DNA of 43,473 nt from CAWGCE01 sp964480915. Lineage in GTDB: Bacteria > Planctomycetota > Planctomycetia > Pirellulales > Pirellulaceae. The notes beneath the pieces are model-generated. The model saw only the letters and a list, made by a program, of their open reading frames with translations. It did no database searches and was not told the DNA's origin. The stretch is from contig CAYZRS010000044.1 of the NCBI GenBank assembly GCA_964480915.1, forward strand, positions 1 through 43,473, in the 5' to 3' direction. Shown here one piece after another: positions 1-7,355 of this stretch. Made by a program: the position numbers and the translations under genes. Every line of letters begins with the position of its first letter. The first letter of the stretch is position 1.

Positions 1-94
1 TTCATTTGGTGAAGAGTCAGCGTAGTGGCATTTTTTGTGCCTTGAGTCAAGCAATTAGTCAAAACCAATCCCCTTGCTTTCTGGAGTGACGCTA

Positions 95-1123
95 ATGTTG
101 AAAACTCTCACCACTTTCGTTGGGCTAACGCTGCTGGCAGCGACTTGCGCAGCTAGTACCTCAGTAACCATTCCCGGTTCAGGAGTCGTTCTTCAGGAGT
201 CCGTTGATTTCATCGCCGTCAATGGCGGCTTAGAAATCCCGTCGATCGATGGCTTAGGCGACCCGGACAACATTGTTCTCTCTACCACGCTTACCGGCGG
301 TTACAATCTAACGGGGACCACCTACAGTGGTACCATTAGGGGTGAAGGGAACAATTGGCTCGGAGAGGCATCGGTATCGGCAACGCATCCGATGGGAACG
401 TACGCGTTGACCTCCTTTCCCGTTGCCAGTACTTCGGGCCCAGCGACGACCGAATCTTTCGATGAAATCACTGGTGCCACCGGGCCATTTGAGCTCGATG
501 GCGGTTTCGATCCGGCGGGCCTAACTACATTTGAATTCTATGACACATCTGTCGACAACCCAAATGCCGCCGATACTACTTGGGAAGCACTCACAGTCGA
601 GTTCTGGGGCGAAGTGACACCTACCGTCACGACCATTACCGATGGAATGTTCGCTCTTGGAAGCCTCAATGGTCTGTTTAGCGACGACACCAATTCACAC
701 GTATCGGGCGGATTGGATTTTTTCGAGTTCACCCTGGATATGGACGGGACGGTTGATATCTGGACCGACAGTTCAACCAACGGTGCTGCAGGAACGTCCA
801 TGACCGATACCGAGATTGCATTGTTTGACTCAACCGACGCTCTCATTTTTAGCAACGACGATGGCGGCCCAGGCTGCCAGTTTTGTAGCGGTCTATCTGC
901 GTTGAGTCTCCCAGCGGGCGACTACACACTGGTGACTTCTGGATTTAATTCCAATCTTTCTGGATTTGGCGGTCTCGCCGTGGGCGACGACATTGGTTTA
1001 GCCACTGCAGGTACAAATACGGGCGATTACGAATTAAACATCGATGTGACACTTGTTCCCGAGCCGTCTGGCATTCTGATTCTGCTCACCTGCTTAGGTG
1101 GGCTTTTCATCTCGCGACGTTAG
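95..1123 (+). CDS. PEP-CTERM sorting-domain secreted protein
   Basis: Predicted secreted protein of about 342 residues. An N-terminal hydrophobic signal peptide (KTLTTFVGLTLLAATCAAS) is followed by an acidic, Thr/Gly/Asp-rich beta-type body. The body includes a DVxxDSxxDALIFSNDDGG-like segment that resembles pre-peptidase C-terminal type beta domains. The last ~22 residues are a PEP-CTERM anchor: the VPEPSG motif, one hydrophobic helix and a terminal ISRR. In known systems this tail is recognised and cleaved by an exosortase in the inner membrane. I chose the ATG at 95 over a TTG at 74 because GGAG at 83-86 is well spaced from it and the signal peptide begins there. It is monocistronic, with a terminator just downstream. 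The ligand or role is not recognisable. No exosortase gene is seen in the window. Confidence 0.85.
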   Translation: MLKTLTTFVGLTLLAATCAASTSVTIPGSGVVLQESVDFIAVNGGLEIPSIDGLGDPDNIVLSTTLTGGYNLTGTTYSGTIRGEGNNWLGEASVSATHPMGTYALTSFPVASTSGPATTESFDEITGATGPFELDGGFDPAGLTTFEFYDTSVDNPNAADTTWEALTVEFWGEVTPTVTTITDGMFALGSLNGLFSDDTNSHVSGGLDFFEFTLDMDGTVDIWTDSSTNGAAGTSMTDTEIALFDSTDALIFSNDDGGPGCQFCSGLSALSLPAGDYTLVTSGFNSNLSGFGGLAVGDDIGLATAGTNTGDYELNIDVTLVPEPSGILILLTCLGGLFISRR

Positions 1124-1150
1124 AAAATACAGCAGCCTAGCTTACTCAAA

Positions 1151-1182
1151 GCCGCTCGACACAATGTTGAGCGGCTTTTTTC
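1151..1182 (+). terminator. Rho-independent terminator after the PEP-CTERM gene
   Basis: Ten-base arms at 1151-1160 and 1166-1175, with one G-U pair, close a 5-base loop. A T run follows directly (1176-1181). It lies 27 bases after the PEP-CTERM stop codon, in the right orientation. Confidence 0.85.
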
Positions 1183-1513
1183 GTTTTCTAAACGCAGGCG
1201 ACCACGTTAGAGGACGGAAATATAGACAGGGCATTGATTAGATCGATTGTCAGTCTATTTGCGTGGCATCTTGACTGTGAAGAGTCGATAGAACGCTGGT
1301 ATTCGACGAGCTTCGAATAGGCTCTTACTTCAGGGCGCTGAACGAATGAGCACAAAGCTCATTGGCACGTGAATTTGGCAATTCTATTGGTTCGAATCCG
1401 TCTCGGATCTAGCGACTTTCTTGCCTTCGCCAAAATCGTCCCAAGGCAAGAAGAATGAACCGAGCGCCAAAATGACCTCATCATCTTCGTGTACGAATCT
1501 AACGCAGTCGCGT
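1183..1513. other. Convergent intergenic region without a gene
   Basis: About 330 bases between the PEP-CTERM terminator and the stop codon of the reverse Cys-rich protein. No start codon with a ribosome site, tRNA fold or repeat was seen. There is no obvious terminator for the reverse gene. Confidence 0.4.
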
Positions 1514-2449
1514 TCAGCGCTGTATCTCGCTACCGCCCCCGAACAGTCGATGGACATCTCCGTAAGGATCGTCTTCGAACAATCGGCTTGAAGGGTGATA
1601 CTGCATCGACTCGCTGTTCCATTGCTGCTCGTCACCGATGTCGCAGCGGTCCGAATGGCATTCGTCGTCATACTGCAGCTCCAAGTCAGGCATTTGCCGC
1701 ACGTCGGCAAATTCCAAATTGGATGCCTGTACGACTTTGGCCGCGTGCAGCTGATGCAGGTCGCGGAAGAATTCGTTGGAAAAAGGCTGCCCCAAAACCA
1801 TCTCGCCGTGGTTGAGGCTCTGACTCAAATCGTCGACATGGCGTGCTTGATAAGGGCGGAAGTAGTAGTAGGAACGCCAGGTGTCGTAAGGCATGTGTCC
1901 GTGCAAGTTCCCCGGTGGTGGCGGGCGATACATGCAGGTTTGGCAGAATGAGGCCCAGCCTGCGGACAGGTGAAACAGACGTCCACACAGGCCCCGCAGC
2001 CGTCCACGTTCTCCTGCGACCATTCCCAGCCGGCCTCTTGCGCGGCCACATCGACACGATTTGCATGTCGAGCGGCAGCGGCCATGACTGCAACATCCGC
2101 AACCAGCCGATCCATGGCCGCCTTGGCAACACGCAGGCTTTTGACCACAGCCTTTCTGGCCGGCACAGCCTAGACCACTCGGGGCCGTTCCGCTGGCAAA
2201 GCCACAGGATGGTTCGTAGGTGCTGACTTCGTAGGTGCTAACTTGCTCAACCTGACTGGTGTCCTCTGCTACGACGGTCGGAATTTCGACCGCCGCCATG
2301 CTTTGCCTCAGCGCAGGAATCGCCGTCTCTGGAGCCGGCATCACGATGGCGTGGCTGACACCGTCGTCCGCTGCAGTGATGGCGTGACAGGTGATCAACA
2401 GCGCGGCTGCGAACAGAAAGCGTCTTGAATGCTGGCGGAAATGACTCAT
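1514..2449 (-). CDS. Cys-rich secreted protein of unknown function (planctomycete type)
   Basis: Predicted 311-residue exported protein. The start at 2449 has a strong AAGGAG site 6 bases upstream and a signal peptide (HSRRFLFAAALLITCHAITA) right after it. The order is signal peptide, a linker with the duplicated unit VSTYE, a Cys/Gly-rich section (about residues 80-165, clustered CC and CxxC pairs), then a Pro-rich stretch (YRPPPPGN) and a Tyr-rich HMPYDTWRSYYYFRPY segment. I know the last only as a recurring feature of planctomycete proteins. The C-terminal third is acidic and His/Asp-rich. The middle (about 2045-1950) becomes Arg-rich while another frame there looks more protein-like, so one or two indels are possible. 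It is transcribed divergently from rcpA. A cell-surface or wall role is only an inference. Confidence 0.7.
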   Translation of the reverse strand: MSHFRQHSRRFLFAAALLITCHAITAADDGVSHAIVMPAPETAIPALRQSMAAVEIPTVVAEDTSQVEQVSTYEVSTYEPSCGFASGTAPSGLGCAGQKGCGQKPACCQGGHGSAGCGCCSHGRCRSTCKSCRCGRARGRLGMVAGERGRLRGLCGRLFHLSAGWASFCQTCMYRPPPPGNLHGHMPYDTWRSYYYFRPYQARHVDDLSQSLNHGEMVLGQPFSNEFFRDLHQLHAAKVVQASNLEFADVRQMPDLELQYDDECHSDRCDIGDEQQWNSESMQYHPSSRLFEDDPYGDVHRLFGGGSEIQR

Positions 2450-2708
2450 GCGGTTCTCCTTGGGGCCACCCATCGAATCGGCCAACACAATGAGAGAGAT
2501 TGGAAAATGCGGTGCTGGTGGGACAAACGGAACAACCGTAGGCGAGCCCCCGCCACAGTGTGGGTTTCAAGGAGATAGGAAAGATTTGCGGCTTGCGTAG
2601 AGCCGGAGTGCGTGAAAACCCCTGCAACCGAATTTTCCGCGTTATTCCGCATTACTGGATATCCCGAAAACTTCAGCGAGAGAGGGCATCTCCTTACGCA
2701 GGCGTTTT

Positions 2709-4505
2709 ATGTATTTAGTCGAAACACACCCGCTGAAACGACAGGCCACGCGCCAAGCATGTCGCCCCGCTGTCAAACGAATTCACGTGTTGGCGATCGC
2801 CTGCGTGATCTTCGTTCCTTGCATGCTGAACATGCCACGCGTCGCGGGCCAGATGCTGGCTGAACATCCTCGCCAGTTTGACCTCTCGGAACTCGAACAG
2901 CCAAATCAAACCGTGATGATGAAGGAACGCGCCTTCATCCATGAGGTGCTCGAACCGGAACTAGTCCTCCGCGTCGATCCGACTCGGTCGAAGATCGTCC
3001 GCACGAAGATGCCGATCGGTCGCATCGCTATCAGCCATCCTGACATCGTCGATGTTAACGAATTCGATGCGATGGAGATCGAGATCATTGGCAAGCGGAC
3101 AGGCGAGGCAACATTGTCGCTGTGGTTTCCGCAGCCGGATGGCAACGCGATCTTGCTGCGCTACCTGGTGCAGGTCGTGGGAAATTCGGCGGATGAACGG
3201 CGGCGTGAGTTTGGCTATTCCGAATTCCAAGACCGCATCAACGAGCTGTTTCCCAACAGTCAGGTGCAACTGATTCCGGTCGGCGACAAACTGATCGTGC
3301 GGGGACAGGCGAAGGATTCGAAAGCGGCCCGCGACATCATGTCCTTGTTGGGTCGGCAGTACGGTCGGAATGGGAACGGCGCTAACCCGATCCGTCGCGG
3401 CCAAGGCTTCGGCAGGAACAATGGCCCAGGCGGCTCCGGTAACCGAGGCGGTTACAACGCGGGCAACCAGTCCTATTTCGACAGCCACGCGCAACGAGGC
3501 ATCATCGACAATTCGGGCAATGGCAACGGCGGCGCGCTGGGAGGAGGCTATGGCAACCCGTTGAATGGTGTCCAATTGGTCAACATGTTGCATGTCCCGG
3601 GCGTGCAACAAGTCATGTTGAAAGTGCGTGTGGCCGAACTTTCTCGTGAAGCGGGGCGCGAGATGGGGGCCGACTTGCGAGCCCTGATCGGAAACGTTGT
3701 CTTAGGATCAAGTTCCGGCGCCGACAATTTCACAGCGATCCTGGATGGGAATGACGTGGGACTATTCCTGCGAGCCTTTGCGACCCACGGCTATGGCAAG
3801 ATTTTGGCGGAGCCCACTTTGGTCACGATCAGCGGCAAGCCGGCGCGCTTCTTGGCCGGTGGCGAATTTGCCGTCCCGACGACGGTCGGGATTGGCGGCG
3901 TGGGAGCCGCCTCGACCGAGTTCCGAGGATTCGGTACGGAACTGGAATTCACACCAACGGTCATCGACAAAGACCTTGTCCGGTTGGAAGTGAATCCATC
4001 TTTCAGCTCGATCAACAACGACGCCACCGTCAATGGGATCCCAGGCCTGAATCGGCGGATGGTCGAAACGACCGTCGATTTACGTGAGGGACAATGGTTG
4101 GCAATCGCTGGCCTGATCCAGGACGAGCAAGGGGGACAGCGTTCGCGAGTTCCTTACCTGGGCGACCTGCCAGTCCTGGGAAGCTTTTTTGGCAAGCAAA
4201 ACACGACGCGCACCGAAACCGAACTGATCGTGCTTGTCAGTCCGGAACTTGTCCATCCGATGGAGCCCGAAGAGGTCCCGCTACAGCTTCCGGGAATGGA
4301 AGTCACCGATCCGACCGATGACGACTTCTTCCGCCGAAACATGATCGAGGGCTACGAAGGTTTCGATCACCGCAGCACGGTGTGGGCCGAAATGGCGGCT
4401 CAAGAACGAGGCATTAACTCTGCAGGCCGCGGAGTAGGAACGTTCATGCAGCGATGCCGCTGCCAACAAGATTACGTTTGTGGTCCTTGCGGTTTGTCCG
4501 ACTGA
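2709..4505 (+). CDS. rcpA: Tad pilus outer-membrane secretin (RcpA/CpaC family)
   Basis: Forms the outer-membrane channel through which the Flp pilus emerges. The 598 residues contain an N-terminal signal/hydrophobic segment (about 25-45), a pilus-secretin N domain (about 83-143), a BON-like domain (about 163-215), a Gly/Asn/Arg-rich low-complexity linker (about 217-282) and the secretin domain (about 285-515). The secretin signature VPYLGDLPVLGSFF is clear, as is the DLREGQWLAIAGL strand typical of the family. The C-terminal tail has a CxCxxxxxCxxC cluster (RCRCQQDYVCGPCG), which is unusual. The ATG at 2709 is the first in frame, with a weak ribosome site. It leads the forward group rcpA - CpaD-like - TadD-like. 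Confidence 0.93.
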   Translation: MYLVETHPLKRQATRQACRPAVKRIHVLAIACVIFVPCMLNMPRVAGQMLAEHPRQFDLSELEQPNQTVMMKERAFIHEVLEPELVLRVDPTRSKIVRTKMPIGRIAISHPDIVDVNEFDAMEIEIIGKRTGEATLSLWFPQPDGNAILLRYLVQVVGNSADERRREFGYSEFQDRINELFPNSQVQLIPVGDKLIVRGQAKDSKAARDIMSLLGRQYGRNGNGANPIRRGQGFGRNNGPGGSGNRGGYNAGNQSYFDSHAQRGIIDNSGNGNGGALGGGYGNPLNGVQLVNMLHVPGVQQVMLKVRVAELSREAGREMGADLRALIGNVVLGSSSGADNFTAILDGNDVGLFLRAFATHGYGKILAEPTLVTISGKPARFLAGGEFAVPTTVGIGGVGAASTEFRGFGTELEFTPTVIDKDLVRLEVNPSFSSINNDATVNGIPGLNRRMVETTVDLREGQWLAIAGLIQDEQGGQRSRVPYLGDLPVLGSFFGKQNTTRTETELIVLVSPELVHPMEPEEVPLQLPGMEVTDPTDDDFFRRNMIEGYEGFDHRSTVWAEMAAQERGINSAGRGVGTFMQRCRCQQDYVCGPCGLSD

Positions 4506-4577
4506 ACGGGTCAGCGATTGCCGACAGCAACGTGACGATCACTCTTAACAACTAGCATTTTCCGTGGAATCCAAAAG

Positions 4578-5309
4578 ATGAATCGCGATTGTTCTCAGAT
4601 GGCACCATTGGAAGTTGGCCCCAGCGAGCTGGCTCGCTACTCGAGCTTCGTTGCCGTGGTGATGGCGGCGATCCTGGGCCTCCTCGTGGCCATCTTTGCT
4701 GGCTGCCGAGCTCACCCACCCGCCGGCAGCCCGATTCAGGGGACGCCGCTTGGAATGGTTGTCGATGAAGCCAATCGCCTGCAAGAAGAAAATGCCGAGC
4801 CGGCCAAATTCATCGTCTACATGCATGAATTCGAGCTCAACAAGCCGTTCACACTGCCGGAAGGGTTCTCGGAACGGGACGAGTATCAAGGTATCGCCGA
4901 AGGGTACGCGCGCGGATTTCGCCTGACTCCTTACGGCCAAGACCACGTCAAACAAATTGCCAGTGAATTGTTGAAAGGCAAATACCACCAAGTCGTCATT
5001 GAACGGAGTGAATCCAGCAAACTGTGGCAGACGGCCCATCGGTTCCCGGTCCATTTCAATGACGAACTGGATCGCCATCGTCGAGAGGTCGTCGTTGAGG
5101 CGCTGGTGACGCTCGGCGTCCAAGACGCAGCAGAGTCCGTGGTCGTCGCGCCCGCCTATCCGACGGGCCTCTATGCGGACGAAGCGGCCGGCGCGTACCA
5201 ACAATCAAGATTCAATAACCAGAACTCGGGCGGAAATAACGGTGGTGGCGGAGGCGGCTTTGGCGGAGGTGGAGGTGGATTCGGAGGCGGTGGTGGATTC
5301 GGCTTTTAA
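4578..5309 (+). CDS. Probable outer-membrane lipoprotein, CpaD/RcpB-like, with Gly-rich tail
   Basis: A 243-residue protein directly after the secretin. A hydrophobic stretch (about residues 20-40) ends in a lipobox-like IFAGC, so it is probably a lipoprotein, although the pre-lipobox region is longer than usual. The middle part (about 85-200) resembles the CpaD fold in pattern: an RLTPYGQDHVKQIASELL stretch, a core strand VVIERSES, then an HRREVVVEALVTLGV helix. The last ~30 residues are almost pure Gly with FGGGG repeats ending GFGF. By position and pattern it would be the secretin's accessory lipoprotein (CpaD/RcpB); sequence similarity alone is modest. The start codon is uncertain (ATG 4578 or 4599; no strong ribosome site). 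Confidence 0.6.
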   Translation: MNRDCSQMAPLEVGPSELARYSSFVAVVMAAILGLLVAIFAGCRAHPPAGSPIQGTPLGMVVDEANRLQEENAEPAKFIVYMHEFELNKPFTLPEGFSERDEYQGIAEGYARGFRLTPYGQDHVKQIASELLKGKYHQVVIERSESSKLWQTAHRFPVHFNDELDRHRREVVVEALVTLGVQDAAESVVVAPAYPTGLYADEAAGAYQQSRFNNQNSGGNNGGGGGGFGGGGGGFGGGGGFGF

Positions 5310-5344
5310 GAACATCGAGATCGGGCACTAGAAATAACATCGTG

Positions 5345-6454
5345 ATGAAAGCTCCTTACCAAGCCATGCGACCAGTCTTTGCCACATTCCTGATTGTAAT
5401 TTTCTCGCTACCCTTCACAGGATGCGCCACTTGGCGAGCTCATCGACCGTTCGCGGCAAAAGCGGCTCCCGTTTCGGTGGAACGCGAGCTCAATTTGGCC
5501 CGGCTGGCGGAACGCCAAGAGAACCCCTCGAAAGCACGTGAACTCTACAAGTACGTCCTGGAACATGAAGCAACCAACCCGGTCGCCCTACATCGAATGG
5601 GCGTCATGGAAGGCAGGGCTGGGCGCGTCGATCTGGGAATCGATTATCTACGGCGGGCGATGGAACAGACACCAACAGATCAGCAGAGTGAACTAAGAAC
5701 TGACATTGGTTACCTACAATACGTTGCCGGTGATTTTCAAGGTGCCGAATCAACGCTCACCGATGCGTTTCGTGACGATCCGACCAACAAACGCTTGGCC
5801 AACAACCTGGCCATGGTGCTGGGCATCCAAGGACGCTATGACGACAGCCTGTCCGTTTTTCGGGTGGCGGGAACCGAGGCGGAGGCGGTGGCCAACCTCG
5901 CTTACATCAAGAGCCAGCGGGGAGATATCGACGGTGCCATCGAGGGATACCACGAAGCGTTGCAGCGGGATGGCGATCTGCGGATCGCTGCGAACGCGTT
6001 AGTGCAACTAAATGGAAAGAGCAAGTCACGACTCCAGCGACAAGACTTTCGACGACCGGTGGTCGAGTCCGATCGCCTGATCGCCCAACGACTGCCGAAT
6101 CCAACTCCATCCATCGGCACGAATGTGCAACAGGTTGCGTACGAAGAGCAGATGCCAGTGTCCACGGTGGGTGCCTACGCCGCTCCATCGCCGCCAGCCC
6201 CCACGCCCACACCGACTGCCGTCGTCGCGGTGCCGGCGCAGCCGCCTCGTCAGCTCGTCTCGTTGCCAACGCTCGCTGGCCAGCCGCAGCCCATCGCGCC
6301 ACCAACCAGACAGCAAGTGCAACCAATCGCCACCCAAGCATTCCCTTCCGGCGCCGTAGATACGGCCACGGCCGACCTACCTGTGAGAACACAAATGGGG
6401 GAAACCTGGTTTTTAGGAAACTCGGACCAATGGAGTTTTGGTTTATCCGAGTAG
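5345..6454 (+). CDS. tadD: TPR lipoprotein, TadD-like pilus assembly protein
   Basis: A 369-residue protein. The N-terminal hydrophobic stretch ends in the lipobox LPFTGC, giving a lipid-anchored protein. At least four tetratricopeptide repeats follow (about residues 50-215), including AERQENPSKARELYKYVL, GDFQGAESTLTDAF and RGDIDGAIEGYHEAL. The C-terminal third is Pro/Ala/Gln-rich and low complexity (about 270-330). In Tad systems TadD is the TPR lipoprotein that helps secretin assembly, and the position behind rcpA and the CpaD-like gene fits this. GTG at 5342 directly precedes the ATG at 5345 and either may be used. It converges with the pilin gene at 6459, with only 4 bases between the stop codons. 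Confidence 0.75.
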   Translation: MKAPYQAMRPVFATFLIVIFSLPFTGCATWRAHRPFAAKAAPVSVERELNLARLAERQENPSKARELYKYVLEHEATNPVALHRMGVMEGRAGRVDLGIDYLRRAMEQTPTDQQSELRTDIGYLQYVAGDFQGAESTLTDAFRDDPTNKRLANNLAMVLGIQGRYDDSLSVFRVAGTEAEAVANLAYIKSQRGDIDGAIEGYHEALQRDGDLRIAANALVQLNGKSKSRLQRQDFRRPVVESDRLIAQRLPNPTPSIGTNVQQVAYEEQMPVSTVGAYAAPSPPAPTPTPTAVVAVPAQPPRQLVSLPTLAGQPQPIAPPTRQQVQPIATQAFPSGAVDTATADLPVRTQMGETWFLGNSDQWSFGLSE

Positions 6455-6458
6455 TCGG

Positions 6459-6740
6459 CTATTCGTAGACTTGCACGCAAACCATCGCTTGCCCGCCGCC
6501 GTCGTAACGGTCGACAAAGTCACTACCGGCCGTTCGCGCCCTCGGCGACCGAATGCCGCCATACAGGTAGCTCTGGTTCAATTCTTGAACCGCTGCAGCG
6601 ATGTCGGTGAACTCGCTATTGACCGCATCACGGAATGAGGTCAAGCCGCTCGCCAAGCCGGCGATAACAACAGACGTGACCAATAGTAACTCGGTCGAGT
6701 AGATTGCGCCACACTCGTCGCGCCAAAGTGATAAGAACAT
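6459..6740 (-). CDS. Flp-like type IVb pilin paralogue 1
   Basis: A 93-residue prepilin-like protein. A short leader (MFLSLWRDECG) precedes a long hydrophobic helix (AIYSTELLLVTSVVIAGLAS), with a conserved GLTSFRDAV after the helix. If cleaved after Gly as in Flp pilins, the conserved Glu is residue 6 instead of the usual 5. The C-terminal ~40 residues contain GSDFVDRYD and a lone Cys (AMVCVQVYE), matching the tail of the other paralogues in this window. The ATG at 6740 has AGGTG 6 bases upstream; the longer reading upstream is Arg-rich and not protein-like. It stands alone on the reverse strand between the tadD-like gene and feoA. Confidence 0.78.
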   Translation of the reverse strand: MFLSLWRDECGAIYSTELLLVTSVVIAGLASGLTSFRDAVNSEFTDIAAAVQELNQSYLYGGIRSPRARTAGSDFVDRYDGGGQAMVCVQVYE

Positions 6741-7107
6741 GATTGCACCTAATGATCTTCGCTCAGATAGAGAGGGTGCCGAAATGTGAGAATTCCGGCT
6801 CTTCCCGTTCATGATGATTGGACGAACCGAACGTGCAATCGAGCCGCACTTACTTTGCCGTAACCGCCAGCCGGCATAATCGTCAGGATGCGTACTCGCA
6901 AATTTCGCTCGCTTAACGCCTGCCATTTCCGCCCGGTCGACGCCGCGATCGCATCTTTTCGAATCGATACCGTCGCTCGGAATCCAACCGATCCGGCCGC
7001 AGCGAATCGGCCGAAATGGTGTTAGGAAGCTGACTTGCGATCCCCGACCGGGTCGGCTAAGGTGCCTTTTGAGATTGCTTCTCAACAAGCTCGTGAGAAA
7101 TCGTGGA
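6741..7107. other. Divergent intergenic region between pilin 1 and feoA
   Basis: 367 bases that should hold the promoters of pilin paralogue 1 (reverse) and feoAB (forward). The one clear element is the Fur-box-like palindrome at 7069-7085. The rest shows no gene, tRNA or strong hairpin. Confidence 0.5.
7069..7085 (+). promoter_or_regulatory. Fur-box-like operator of feoAB
   Basis: TTGAGATTGCTTCTCAA, a 6-5-6 palindrome, lies 22 bases before the feoA start codon. It matches 14 of 17 positions of the classical Fur-box form TTGAGAATCATTCTCAA. Regulation by iron through a Fur-type repressor is the natural inference. A related metalloregulator using a similar palindrome is the alternative. Confidence 0.6.
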
Positions 7108-7338
7108 ATGATGAAAACGCCGATAACCGTCAGCGACTGCTGCGGACAAAACGCTCGGATCACGCGGCTCGATCTGCCTGAAACCGAGTCACTACGACTG
7201 AAGAGCCTAGGAATTTTTGAAGGGCAGTCGATCCAATCTCAGAAGATGGGGAACACCTTCGTGCTTGCAGCGGCCGGTAGTCGCGTCGCCGTAGCTGCGG
7301 AGTTGGCGGCAAACATTCACGTCGAACCAAGTGCCTAG
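7108..7338 (+). CDS. feoA: FeoA, ferrous iron transport accessory protein
   Basis: A 76-residue cytoplasmic SH3-like protein of the FeoA family. It has the usual pattern: an N-terminal Cys pair (DCCGQ), a hydrophobic core strand with RLKSLGIFEGQSI (the family's RLxxLGxxxG signature), then MGNTFVLAAAGSRVAVAAELAANIHV. FeoA assists the FeoB Fe(II) permease. The double ATG at 7108/7111 is preferred to the upstream TTG inside the Fur-like palindrome; the ribosome site (GTGGA) is weak. It is followed 17 bases later by feoB. Confidence 0.88.
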   Translation: MMKTPITVSDCCGQNARITRLDLPETESLRLKSLGIFEGQSIQSQKMGNTFVLAAAGSRVAVAAELAANIHVEPSA

Positions 7339-7355
7339 CTTCGCACTCGCGCACC

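Noticed and set aside
2961..3611. 216-codon open frame antisense to the secretin gene
   Set aside because: It mirrors the secretin's codon pattern; the secretin has unmistakable domains on the other strand.
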